Numbered from the stretch's first letter, positions 54,409 to 63,330 are shown. The stretch: 63,508 nucleotides of DNA from Marinisporobacter sp. (GCA_025210395.1 JAOARV010000028.1:1-63508), one strand, 5' to 3'. Notes: generated by a model from the letters alone, not told the origin. Made by a program: numbers and translations.

Positions 54409-55755
54409 ATGAGCTTTAATAGCATGAGAAATAGAAAACCCTTTGAAAGAGCCTCTATGGTAAACCATTCGCAGTTAATTCAAAATAAACATGTTCAAGC
54501 TTTTATAAATGAATGTATTATTCCTGAAAGTGATCTAGATAAGATAGAATATCCTGTTGGGCATGCTGTAAATTTAGATGAAATAGATAAGATTAAGCAT
54601 ATTATTTCTATTGATGGAGGATATTCAGAAACATATATAAACAAAGGCTTTCCATCTACAGCAATTGCATTTTTTAACCTAGGGGTACTGTTGTTTGAAA
54701 GAGAAGCTTTAGAAAATATCGAACGTTCAGTTATAATAAATCCTGAAGATCTGAAAAAGCTAAAGGAGATTGATAAAATTCCTTTGGCCATTCCAGCAAG
54801 GAATGTATTAATGAAAGGATGTCAAGATTTTTCGCATGGAGTACGGAAAGTGATTTATCAATTTTTTAACTCTAAGGCTTCAAGTGCATTTCCAGATAAA
54901 ACTTTGATAGAAGCTTTAAGATGGCTTATGTTTAGAGGTTGGAGTGATGGAGAAAAAGTAGTACCTTTAGATTTTTGTCCTTATGAAGATTGTAAGTCAA
55001 AAAAAACTGAGTTTTACAGACATGGACCTAATGTAGTAACCTGCAAATCATGTGGTAGAGAAATATATTTAACTGATTATTTTAGATTCCATGAAATTAT
55101 AAATGAACCCAATGGAGCTTCTGGTATATTTGGTTATTTAACTTCTTTGATAGAGCAAATATTATTGGTTCAAATTATAAAATATTTTTATGAAAATAAT
55201 AAGCAATGTTTATCTAAAATGTTATTTATTAAGGATGGACCATTAGCATTTTTTGGGCAAACCTTCAGATTACATAAACCGATGAGAGAACTAATTGCAC
55301 AGCTATTTAAAGCTGGAGAGAATAAGGAAAGTATAATAAATATAGTTGGATTAGAAAAGAGTGGACCATTTGTAGAGCATGCTTTTTATATTCAAGAAAA
55401 ATTAAAAGAAAATCATTTTTATATCTTGAATGATGAATATATTAGAAAGTATATTGTATCCCAAACTTCTCAAAATGTATATGGCCATAATACATATTAT
55501 GGATGGAAGGTAATCTATAAAACAGAAGAAAAGGATGTTTTAGTTATTAGTATACCTGTCGAAAAATATATTGGAGATCCTAAACCAGAGAACTTCTCAA
55601 ACATTGAGGCTGTGCTTAGTGTATTATCGAAAATGAGATGCAATATGTATGAAAATTCAGTAGTACCTATTGCGTTAATAAATAAATTAGTCTCCATTTC
55701 AGAATTTCCAAGCTCGAAAATTTTGGAGAATTATATTAAGAAAAATATAGATTAA
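54409..55755 (+). CDS. NurA-domain nuclease with zinc ribbon insert
   Basis: A 448-aa protein with NurA-type active-site segments: SIDGGYSE (D69), FIKDGPLAF (D276) and GPFVEHAF near residue 325. An insert carries a probable zinc ribbon (C190, C195, C212, C215). NurA enzymes are 5'-3' exonucleases/endonucleases working with HerA. It is longer than classical archaeal NurA because of the insert. Adjacent to the HerA-like gene with AAAAGGAG before ATG 54409. The pair likely degrades foreign DNA lacking the methyl mark (inference). Confidence 0.78.
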   Translation: MSFNSMRNRKPFERASMVNHSQLIQNKHVQAFINECIIPESDLDKIEYPVGHAVNLDEIDKIKHIISIDGGYSETYINKGFPSTAIAFFNLGVLLFEREALENIERSVIINPEDLKKLKEIDKIPLAIPARNVLMKGCQDFSHGVRKVIYQFFNSKASSAFPDKTLIEALRWLMFRGWSDGEKVVPLDFCPYEDCKSKKTEFYRHGPNVVTCKSCGREIYLTDYFRFHEIINEPNGASGIFGYLTSLIEQILLVQIIKYFYENNKQCLSKMLFIKDGPLAFFGQTFRLHKPMRELIAQLFKAGENKESIINIVGLEKSGPFVEHAFYIQEKLKENHFYILNDEYIRKYIVSQTSQNVYGHNTYYGWKVIYKTEEKDVLVISIPVEKYIGDPKPENFSNIEAVLSVLSKMRCNMYENSVVPIALINKLVSISEFPSSKILENYIKKNID

Positions 55756-55834
55756 TTAATATTGTGGAAAATTATATAATAAAAAGATATAGTCATAATA
55801 ATATAAAAAATTATTAAAGCAAAGGAGATATGGA

Positions 55835-56515
55835 TTGAAGTTAGAGCGTGAAATAGTTGAAGGCAAGTTTCTAAATGAAAGCAAAAATCGGTTTATTTGT
55901 AAAGTGTTGGTGAATGATGAAGAAATAGAATGCTATGTGCCTAGTGCATCTAGATTAGAAAATTATTTGATATTAAAGAATAAAAAGGTACTCTTAACAC
56001 TCAATAAAGGAAAATCCAGAAGGACTAAATATAGCTTGTTTGCTGTTGAATACTATGGAAAGTACATTATGCTTAATTTAAATATTGTGAATAACTTAGT
56101 AGAAGAATATATTATGGAAAACACGGATAGTAAGCTATGTCTAAAATTATATAAAGAAAAATTTATTAATGGATATAAATCAGATTTTTTACTAGAAGGA
56201 AAAGAGATTATTGTAGTAGAAGCTAAAGGCATAATTGCAGCTAGAAGAAATATTATATTTCCAAGTGTATTTTCTCAAAGAGCGATCAATCAGCTAAAGG
56301 TATTATTGGAATTATTAAAAAGTGGGTATAAAGTGCATTATTTTTACATCTCATTAAGTCCTATTGTAAAAAGGATAACTATTAATGGTTGTGATGAAAA
56401 ATATTTTAGCTTATTAAAAGAATGTATGAAAGAAGGAATGATGATAGAGGCGTTTAGTAGCTATTACATTGATAATGAGATTAAATTATATGAAAAAATA
56501 AAAATAAAAGTATAG
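55835..56515 (+). CDS. SfsA-like protein, putative PD-(D/E)xK nuclease
   Basis: A 226-aa protein resembling SfsA (sugar fermentation stimulation family). An N-terminal OB-like part has FICKVLVNDEEIECYVPSA, followed by a nuclease-like core with D117 (KSDFLLEG), E129 and K131 (VVEAKG), the D...ExK signature. SfsA homologues have been proposed to be nucleases. TTG 55835 follows AAAGGAG. It lies 79 nt after the NurA-like gene. Its presence in a transposon cargo next to HerA/NurA suggests a DNA-processing job rather than sugar metabolism (inference). Confidence 0.75.
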   Translation: MKLEREIVEGKFLNESKNRFICKVLVNDEEIECYVPSASRLENYLILKNKKVLLTLNKGKSRRTKYSLFAVEYYGKYIMLNLNIVNNLVEEYIMENTDSKLCLKLYKEKFINGYKSDFLLEGKEIIVVEAKGIIAARRNIIFPSVFSQRAINQLKVLLELLKSGYKVHYFYISLSPIVKRITINGCDEKYFSLLKECMKEGMMIEAFSSYYIDNEIKLYEKIKIKV

Positions 56516-56959
56516 ATTTAAAATCTATAAAATAAAAATGACTTGATAAGAACGGAGAAAATGTTAGTTATAATTGTTATATAGTTAAGAGTGTTGAAGA
56601 ATTCACAAATAAAAGAAAATGAAATAAAAAAATTATTATTTGAGCAAATTTCATGATTCTTAAGTGTTATTTTACTAAATTTTTTTGACCGCAAAAATAA
56701 GCGTTACCCCACTGTGCTGAATATATTAAGTGACCAAACCTAATATTCGAAGAGAAAGACCACTTAATGCATATTCGACAAAGAACCTCATTTTTTTTGA
56801 AGAAATTATTAAACTTCAGAAAAAAACAAGTTGGAAATGATTCTTTTCTCAACTAGATATTACATTTATTAAAATATATCAATCGATAAAATTATTTCAA
56901 TAATTGAATTCTTATAAATTTAAAAATCTTGTTTGTAAAATAACAATAAGGGGAATAAA
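56516..56959. other. 444-bp intergenic segment with possible insertion-sequence remnant
   Basis: No credible gene. AT-rich flanks surround 56690-56790, which is GC-richer. It contains ACCCCACTGTGCTGAATATA and an inverted near-repeat: TGAATATATTAAGTGACC versus GACCACTTAATGCATATTCG. This looks like part of an IS21- or IS66-like end by resemblance only. It separates the two cargo modules. Confidence 0.35.
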
Positions 56960-57574
56960 ATGAATATTTATACAATTGGGCATACAAATTACTCGATAGA
57001 AAATTTTGTTAAATTAATTAGATTATACAATATTAATTGTATAGTTGATGTTAGATCCACTCCATTTTCAAAATATACTCCTCAATTTAATAGGAAAGAC
57101 TTAAAAATAACGTTAAATCAAAAGGGTGTTCATTATATATATATGGGGATTGAATTTGGAGCTAGAAGAAATGAACAATATTTATATACTAGTCAAGGAT
57201 ATTTAGATTTTGAGAAAACTATAAAAAATAAAGTTTTTTTACAAGGAGTAAGAAGATTAGTTGATGGGTGTGAGAAAGGTTTTAATATATCTTTAATGTG
57301 TACCGAAAAAGATCCATTTGATTGTCATAGATCAATCATGGTTGGAAAAGGATTAAAGGATAATGGATTTGATGTGAAACATATATTTCCAAATGGCAAT
57401 GTACAGACACAAGAGCAGATAGAACAAAGATTATTAGATAAGTATTTTAAAAATCGATTTCAAGTATCTTTGGAATCGTTTTTTGAAAAGCAGATGGATG
57501 AAGAGGAAATGATAGCTGAAGCATATAGAAAAAGAAATAAAGAAATTGGTTATGAAATAGGGGGAAGAGAATGA
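56960..57574 (+). CDS. DUF488 family protein (first)
   Basis: A 204-aa DUF488 protein starting NIYTIGHTNYSIENFVKLI, with CIVDVRSTPFS and the family signature CTEKDPFDCHR (C114, E116, C122-H123-R124). The biochemical role of DUF488 is unsettled. It is co-translated with the next gene (ATGA overlap). ATG 56960 is preceded by AAGGGG. It is the first gene of the second cargo module, with no SAM or nuclease motif. Confidence 0.88.
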   Translation: MNIYTIGHTNYSIENFVKLIRLYNINCIVDVRSTPFSKYTPQFNRKDLKITLNQKGVHYIYMGIEFGARRNEQYLYTSQGYLDFEKTIKNKVFLQGVRRLVDGCEKGFNISLMCTEKDPFDCHRSIMVGKGLKDNGFDVKHIFPNGNVQTQEQIEQRLLDKYFKNRFQVSLESFFEKQMDEEEMIAEAYRKRNKEIGYEIGGRE

Positions 57575-58023
57575 TTAAAATTTATACAATTGGATTTACT
57601 AAAAAATCAGCACAACAATTTTTCGAATTATTAGAACGTAATAATATTAAAACAGTATTTGATGTAAGACTAAATAATTCATCGCAACTATCTGGATTTG
57701 CCAAAGGAAAGGATTTACAATACTTTCTTAGGCAAATATTATCTGTAGGATATATACACAACATAGAATTTAGTCCAACAAAAGAGATATTAAATAATTA
57801 TAAAAAAGGCAAAATAGATTGGGAAAAATATGAAAGGCAGTTTAGTGACTTATTAAGTGATAGAAAATTAGAAAGATATATAAAAGAAGAACTTTTTAGT
57901 AAGCTCGATGGAATGTGCTTTTTATGCAGTGAAGCAACACCAGAAAAATGTCATAGAAGGCTTGTAGCAGAATATATTAGAGATTTATTCAAGAATGAAA
58001 ATATCGAAATAATTCATATATAA
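57571..58023 (+). CDS. DUF488 family protein (second, shorter)
   Basis: A 150-aa paralogue with KIYTIGFTKKSAQQFFELL, FDVRLNNSSQ and the signature CSEATPEKCHR (C119, E121, C127-H128-R129). It overlaps the first DUF488 gene by 4 nt, and the next gene follows after 18 nt. Two different DUF488 proteins side by side suggest a heteromeric complex (inference). Confidence 0.87.
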   Translation: MIKIYTIGFTKKSAQQFFELLERNNIKTVFDVRLNNSSQLSGFAKGKDLQYFLRQILSVGYIHNIEFSPTKEILNNYKKGKIDWEKYERQFSDLLSDRKLERYIKEELFSKLDGMCFLCSEATPEKCHRRLVAEYIRDLFKNENIEIIHI

Positions 58024-58041
58024 ACATAAGGGGATGGGAAT

Positions 58042-58719
58042 ATGGAAAAAGAGGTATTAATATTAACTAAATCAGATAAAAATGGAGGCTATTGTGTAGC
58101 AGGTGTGGATAGAGAGAATGGAAAATTCATACGATTAGTATCAGATGATACAGAGACAGAATATGCTTTATCAAAATATGACATAGAATATGACGATCAT
58201 ACTGAATTAGAGGTAATGGATATTATTAAAGTGAAATTGAAAGAAAAACAAGAGTGTTGGTATCAGCCAGAAAATTATATTATAGATAGAGAATATTATT
58301 TTCTGAAAATCGCAAAAACAAATATACAAGAAATAAAAAATTATATTATGACAGAACCATATATATTTTATAATTCAGATAAATCAGTAGATGAGACTAT
58401 TATAAAAAATCAATTAAATAAATATTCTCTTATTATGTTTAGAGTTGATAAATTGAACTTATGGAAGAATAAGTATAAGGATAGAAAAATTATGGCAAGC
58501 TTTGATTATAATGGAGAAAGTTATTCGTTCATTAAGATAACGGATTCTAATTTAACCGAAATATATTATGATAAAGTATCAAAATGTGCACCTAGACCAT
58601 TTGTTATAGAGGGAGCAATTCTTGTTATGAGTTTAGCAGGATCACATAGTGATGGTAGGCATTATAAACTAATAGCTAATATAATAGAGGATGAACAGAT
58701 GCCTGTATTTGCTTTTTAA
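58042..58719 (+). CDS. probable dual OB-fold protein
   Basis: A 225-aa protein that begins KEVLILTKSDKNGGYCVAGV and contains a KFIRLV strand and a repeated beta-rich pattern ending SLAGSHSDGRHYKLIANII. It looks like the dual OB-containing proteins found next to DUF488 genes; the identification is tentative. OB folds bind nucleic acid or modified nucleotides. No transmembrane segment or catalytic motif is visible. It lies 18 nt after the second DUF488 gene with AAGGGG before the ATG. Confidence 0.6.
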   Translation: MEKEVLILTKSDKNGGYCVAGVDRENGKFIRLVSDDTETEYALSKYDIEYDDHTELEVMDIIKVKLKEKQECWYQPENYIIDREYYFLKIAKTNIQEIKNYIMTEPYIFYNSDKSVDETIIKNQLNKYSLIMFRVDKLNLWKNKYKDRKIMASFDYNGESYSFIKITDSNLTEIYYDKVSKCAPRPFVIEGAILVMSLAGSHSDGRHYKLIANIIEDEQMPVFAF

Positions 58720-58809
58720 AATAAGCTGTTGTGGTAGTTCTTAAACATTTCATAGTTTAAAGTAAGGAATTTCAATATATGAATAAATTAATTATAAAGG
58801 AGAATAACC

Positions 58810-60045
58810 ATGTTTTGTGATAAAATATTTGAATCTAGTTATATAAAACGAATTGTTCAGGATGAGGGAGTTATAAGTAAATGTAAATGCTGTGGTGAGA
58901 ATAATATAAAGTGCATCGATGAAAAAAAACTATATCAAATACTAGAGCAGATAATTGATTTATTTGAACCTGATGAAGATTTAAGAGATCATGTGAGATG
59001 TGAAATAATAGATGAAATAGAAGATGAATTTGATGTGGACTTTTCTGAAATAGAATTAGAAATAGAAGATAAGTTAGAAGAATTAGTTGAAAGAAGATTA
59101 AATACATTTGAATGTACATTAAGTCATAATATAAATAGATTTTTTAAGGTGTTTAGCAATAGGATTAGTGAAGAAATGCAAAATGAAGTTTTAAACTCTG
59201 TTCTAGAACATAGTAAGTATTATAATAAATATTTGGCAAGTGAGGCGTGGATTTTTAAGTTTGACAATTCAGGGGAGATAACAATGGGATTAAATGAAAT
59301 TAAAAACACTATAAGATACGATAACCGATTTTGTATTAATATTAGCCAGTTATTTGATAAACATTACCCCTGGAAGTTGGAAGAAGTTTTAACTGATCAT
59401 GCTGAAATAATCCATAGTGATAAAAAATTTTTTAGGGCTAGACTAGGCTGCGAAATGACTGAAGATGAATTCTATTCTGAAAAAATAGCTTATGACAGAG
59501 AGAATATTGGAAAACCTCCAAAGCAAAAAGCTAAAAACAACAGATTAAGTCCCGTAGGAATAGCATATTTATATTTAAGTAATTGTATTAATACTAGTAT
59601 ATCCGAGGTGAGACCATTTTTAGGGCAGCTAGTTTCAATAGGTGAATTCAAACTATGTAAACAGATAAAAATTATAAATTTCTCAAAAAATAATATTAAG
59701 ATTGATATTCAAAAAGATATGGATATAGAAAGTGAAATAAAAAAAATAATAGTATATAAGTATTTACAAAATGAGTTTTCAAAGCCATTTGATCCACAAA
59801 AAGTAGATTTAGAATATGTGACTTTACAGATTCTGGGTGAGTTTATAAAAAACTTAGGATATGATGGAATAATGTATAAAAGTGCTATGGGAGAAGGGGG
59901 AAATCTATTAGTCTTTAATGACAAACATGTAAAATGTATTGGTACGGAGTTGGTTAAAGTAAATAATATTCAACATGACCATAAAAAATATGATTCATTT
60001 AGTGATAGCGAAATATTTAATGAAGTATTTCCTCTATTTAGTTGA
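58810..60045 (+). CDS. RES-domain protein with N-terminal cysteine cluster (candidate NAD-consuming effector)
   Basis: A 411-aa protein. The first ~170 residues hold a possible zinc site (C25, C27, C28, C35) and an acidic helical region resembling HEPN/RES N-terminal domains. The C-terminal half is a RES domain with the eponymous R209 (FFRARLG), E266 (ISEVRPF) and S358 (YKSAMG), plus RLSPVGIAYLYLS and GGNLLVF. RES toxins deplete NAD by phosphorolysis. RES is normally paired with an Xre antitoxin; none is here, so activity may be controlled by the DUF488/OB proteins (inference). AAAGGAG precedes ATG 58810. Confidence 0.85.
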   Translation: MFCDKIFESSYIKRIVQDEGVISKCKCCGENNIKCIDEKKLYQILEQIIDLFEPDEDLRDHVRCEIIDEIEDEFDVDFSEIELEIEDKLEELVERRLNTFECTLSHNINRFFKVFSNRISEEMQNEVLNSVLEHSKYYNKYLASEAWIFKFDNSGEITMGLNEIKNTIRYDNRFCINISQLFDKHYPWKLEEVLTDHAEIIHSDKKFFRARLGCEMTEDEFYSEKIAYDRENIGKPPKQKAKNNRLSPVGIAYLYLSNCINTSISEVRPFLGQLVSIGEFKLCKQIKIINFSKNNIKIDIQKDMDIESEIKKIIVYKYLQNEFSKPFDPQKVDLEYVTLQILGEFIKNLGYDGIMYKSAMGEGGNLLVFNDKHVKCIGTELVKVNNIQHDHKKYDSFSDSEIFNEVFPLFS

Positions 60046-60156
60046 AAAGATTAAAATTATAAGAAGTTTTTTATTTAAACGTATAAAAATATTGATGTAA
60101 TATCTATAATTGGTATATACTTTCCAGTGAAATATGAAGTTTTATAAATGGATTTT
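60046..60156. other. AT-rich spacer before the element 2 end
   Basis: 111 bp after the RES gene with no gene, terminator or repeat that I can support. Confidence 0.4.
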
Positions 60157-60302
60157 GATCAAACTTTGTTTTAAAAAAATTATCTAATACATTCTAAACA
60201 ACTGAATAATAATCAAACTTTATTTTAAAATTCATCTTTAAGTTTGACAAAGATTCAATGGTTTCATAGAACATTTTGATCAAACTTTATTTTAAACCCA
60301 CA
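60157..60302 (-). repeat. left (cargo-distal) end of element 2: three spaced TnsB-type sites
   Basis: Three inverted sites with core ATCAAACTTTATTTTAAA at 60157-60176 (TTTGTT variant), 60211-60230 and 60278-60297, then ACCCACA at the terminus. Spacing of about 50-70 bp contrasts with the contiguous sites at the other end, as in Tn7L versus Tn7R. A degenerate direct-orientation AGTTTGACAAAG lies at 60241. Confidence 0.9.
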
Positions 60303-60307
60303 TTTAT
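60303..60307 (+). repeat. target-site duplication of element 2, right copy
   Basis: TTTAT directly after the terminal ACA of element 2, matching 42170-42174. Confidence 0.95.
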
Positions 60308-61740
60308 GTCCAGTCCATGGGATAAAGCTAAAAAAATATCCTATAGATAAGACTACGGTAAGCAGAGTAGAATTTATAAGAGTAGATGAAAAGTATATGG
60401 ATTTTAATGTTGAAGAAGAAAGAGATATTTATGTGAAAGATAAATTTATAGAAATAGGGAATACAGCCAAATTTCTATTAGATCATAGATTTGAAAATAT
60501 GAATAAGAAAACTGTGCATGAAAAATATAAAAAATTATTAGATCATAAGGAACTTCTTACTGTAAATAAAGGAATAAAACAAAAAGAATTACATGAAGCA
60601 TTTGTGGGGTATTATGGTGAGAATCTTCTAGAAAAATTAGATTCGGATATAGATAAAGACAATGAATATAATTGGCTAAAGGCAGTATCTAGAAACTATA
60701 AGAGAGCTGTACATCCATTGAGGCATATATTATTTATTAACTTTTTAAGTAATGCAAAAGAGTTTTTCAATAGTAATAAAGGAGAATACAACCCTTTTGG
60801 GAGAGAATCATGGCCTTGTTTAAATCCTGTAGCAGATCACTATAAAGAAGATGTGATTAATAATTTGAAAATAACTGCTGATTATAAAACTAGGGAACCA
60901 GTGGGCACATTTACATGTGATTGTGGTTTTATTTATTCTAGAAAAGGACCAGATAAATGTAACGATGATAGATACAAGATAGGAAGAATAAAAGAATTTG
61001 GACATGTATGGAAAAGTAAGTTAAAGGTGTATTTACAAGAAGGAAAATATGGACTAAGGGAATTAGGTCGTATAATGAAATGTGATCCTAAGACTATATT
61101 AAAATTTGATGCTGAATTTGGGATTTATCATTTTGAAAAATCTAAAGAAATAGATGTAAATGAAGATAAGAAATCTTTTAATAAGGTACCAATAAACATG
61201 GATGAATACAAAAATAAGATAGTAGATTTGATAAAAGAGCATCCTAATATGTCTAGAACTGAAATTAGGGAATTGTGTAAAAAAGAATATTCTTATCTGT
61301 ATAAGCATGATAAAGCTTGGTTATATGAAGTGTTACCAGGGAAAAAGCCTGTTGACAGTAAAAGGGAAAAAATAGTAGACTGGAAGAAACGGGATGAAGA
61401 AATACTGGAACTAGTAAAGACCAAATACAAGGAGTTAATGAATAGAGACAAGCCTGTGAGGATTACTTTATCTAGAATTGGCAGAGAATTAGGAATATTG
61501 AGCACGCTAGAGAAAAAAGTAGATAAATTGCCTCAAACAAAGGCTCATATATTAGAAATTGTAGAGTTAACTCGTGATTTTCAAATTAGAAGAAGTAAAA
61601 AAATAATAGACAAACAATTAGAAGAAAAGGGTATTGTTAAGCTATGGAAAGTTCAGCAAAGTGCTAAAATACGTAAAGAAGCCTTTGACGAAATAAGAGA
61701 TGTTCTAGAAGATTATATAAACAGGGGGAATTATCATTAG
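60308..61740 (+). pseudogene. tnsD: tnsD of element 1, 3' part (interrupted by element 2)
   Basis: Continues the reading frame from 42174 with GT completing Cys151, then PVHGIKLKKYPID. It covers residues 151-627, including the second cysteine pair (TFTCDCGFIYSRKGPDK) and the helix-turn-helix-like LGRIMKCDPKTILKF. The first internal ATG is at 60397. A truncated product lacking the N-terminal TniQ domain would not be expected to recruit TnsC. The stop TAG overlaps the tnsE start as ATTAG. Confidence 0.93.
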
Positions 61741-63292
61741 TGAAAATAATATAGTCTTAAAAGATTGGCCCTTTCCTCATGGTAAAAGGGCTAAATTAAT
61801 ATGGGTACACAAACCATATAGATATAACAATAAATGGATGATAGATACCTATTTTAAATGTGAAGGCAAGATAAGGAGAATAGATGTAGATTGGGCTACT
61901 ATACATTTTTTACATGTTGGAAGATCTTACATAGATGGGAACATGAACGGTGTTTGTGCTGACGAAAGGTGCACAGAAGTAGTATTAGATTTATCAGAAG
62001 TAGCGTTTAGATTAGAAGAGCATAAGATGCATTTAAGATTATATGATGGAGAAGAGATTGAATTAGATACAAAGATATTTGTAGGCAAACTATATAATAT
62101 GGAATACAGAATTCCTGCTATAGAAATAATTAGGGGTGTTATAGGCATAAACAATTTTATACTCAACAGATTAGTAGAATTAGATTCTTTGGATATGTAC
62201 TTTGTTTATAGAATGATAGGGAATAATTTAATGCATATAGATTTTTCTAAAGAATACGATAAGAAATTACTAAGTGAAGAACAGGTACGTAACCTAATGT
62301 TTCTGATAGGGAACAAGCATATGTTAAGAATGTTTCACCAAATCAATAAGAATATTGTTTTAAAAAATGATATAGATTTTGAACTGCTATTTGATACATT
62401 TATAATAGATGCTATGGTGATAGAAAATGATAAGCTGGATCTTGTAAGAGTGAGAGAAATAACTAGGATACAAAGAGATAACCTTTGTGCAGACAATGTT
62501 CAATATACATCACCATATAGTAAGGAAGTAAAAAAAACAAAGATACCAAAAGAACGAGTATATCGAAGAGTAAAGAAAACTAAAAATAATGAAATTGACC
62601 CTAAAATAGATGGTGCAGACTTTAGCAGTAGAGATGAAATAGAGACTTATAGCACTATACAGGACTATAAAGGAAAGCTGGTAATTAAAAGATTAAAACA
62701 AGGAACTCAGTATATTAGGGATGCAGAAGATGAAAATACAAAAGTGTTTGACGTTGAAAATAGTAATATTAGGACTACTGCTGATTCAGGAGGATTAGAC
62801 AGAGCTAAGGGATTAGAGTACAAAAATATAGAAGATATTGTAGTAATGGGTGAATTAGAAGAGTTTATAGAGATATTGAAATTATTAAAGGATATGGAAG
62901 GAATATTAAATGTTGTTGTTATAATAGATGACTTGCTTGAGGGGTTAAGAGGCAAGAGATTTTCTAAACTTAGTGATGGAGAAACAAATAGAAGATATGC
63001 AGCAGGAATAATCACTATGAGTGATGGCAAAACTTGTTGTTTAATTGAGATTGAAAGAGAAGAAAAATCCTTATCTATGCTGATTTTAAATAGTAATAGG
63101 AATATTGATTGGAACAAGGTTATAGCAATAGTAACTTTAGGGCTGGTTAATAAAAGTGGAAATTGGGATTCAAAGATATTAAATAATCTAGAAACAAATG
63201 GAGTTGGGACAGGAAGAATAAGGCATAAATCAAGCAGGAATAATATCAACGAGAAAAGTAGATATATATATTTAAAGGTATATGAAAATTAA
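61736..63292 (+). CDS. tnsE: TnsE, replication-directed targeting protein (element 1), ATT start
   Basis: A 518-aa TnsE homologous over its whole length to the element 2 protein. Landmarks are YRIPAIEIIRGV, DSGGLDRAKGLEY, LIEIEREEKSLSML and RIRHKSS. As in element 2, no conventional start lies before the ATG at 61838. Conserved residues (ISENNIVLKDWPF, HKPY, NNKWM) precede it, and AGGGGG lies 7 nt before an ATT at 61736 overlapping the tnsD stop. Because tnsD is split 20 kb upstream, tnsE is now cut off from the element 1 tnsABC transcript and may be poorly expressed. Confidence 0.83.
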   Translation: MSENNIVLKDWPFPHGKRAKLIWVHKPYRYNNKWMIDTYFKCEGKIRRIDVDWATIHFLHVGRSYIDGNMNGVCADERCTEVVLDLSEVAFRLEEHKMHLRLYDGEEIELDTKIFVGKLYNMEYRIPAIEIIRGVIGINNFILNRLVELDSLDMYFVYRMIGNNLMHIDFSKEYDKKLLSEEQVRNLMFLIGNKHMLRMFHQINKNIVLKNDIDFELLFDTFIIDAMVIENDKLDLVRVREITRIQRDNLCADNVQYTSPYSKEVKKTKIPKERVYRRVKKTKNNEIDPKIDGADFSSRDEIETYSTIQDYKGKLVIKRLKQGTQYIRDAEDENTKVFDVENSNIRTTADSGGLDRAKGLEYKNIEDIVVMGELEEFIEILKLLKDMEGILNVVVIIDDLLEGLRGKRFSKLSDGETNRRYAAGIITMSDGKTCCLIEIEREEKSLSMLILNSNRNIDWNKVIAIVTLGLVNKSGNWDSKILNNLETNGVGTGRIRHKSSRNNINEKSRYIYLKVYEN

Positions 63293-63330
63293 TAGTTATA
63301 ATAGAATAAAATATTTGTATAAGTATAGAA

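Larger units (their letters stand above)
42175..60302 (+). mobile_element. Tn7-like transposon, element 2 (complete, 18128 bp), nested in tnsD of element 1
   Basis: Both ends match: TGT, seven variable bases, one base, then AATAAAGTTTGA (the right-hand one inverted at 60278-60302). Flanked by TTTAT duplications. It encodes tnsA, tnsB, tnsC, tnsD and tnsE, all apparently intact, followed by about 10 kb of cargo (50557-60045). It has the same orientation as element 1. The perfect duplication and restored reading frame suggest a recent insertion. Confidence 0.97.

Noticed and set aside
52408..55755. Known Sir2-HerA or DUF4297-HerA defence system
   Set aside because: No Sir2 or DUF4297 domain is present; the partner has NurA-type motifs.
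56667..56852. 61-codon minus-strand frame between the cargo modules
   Set aside because: No ribosome-binding site and no protein family recognised; the block looks like non-coding insertion-sequence end material.
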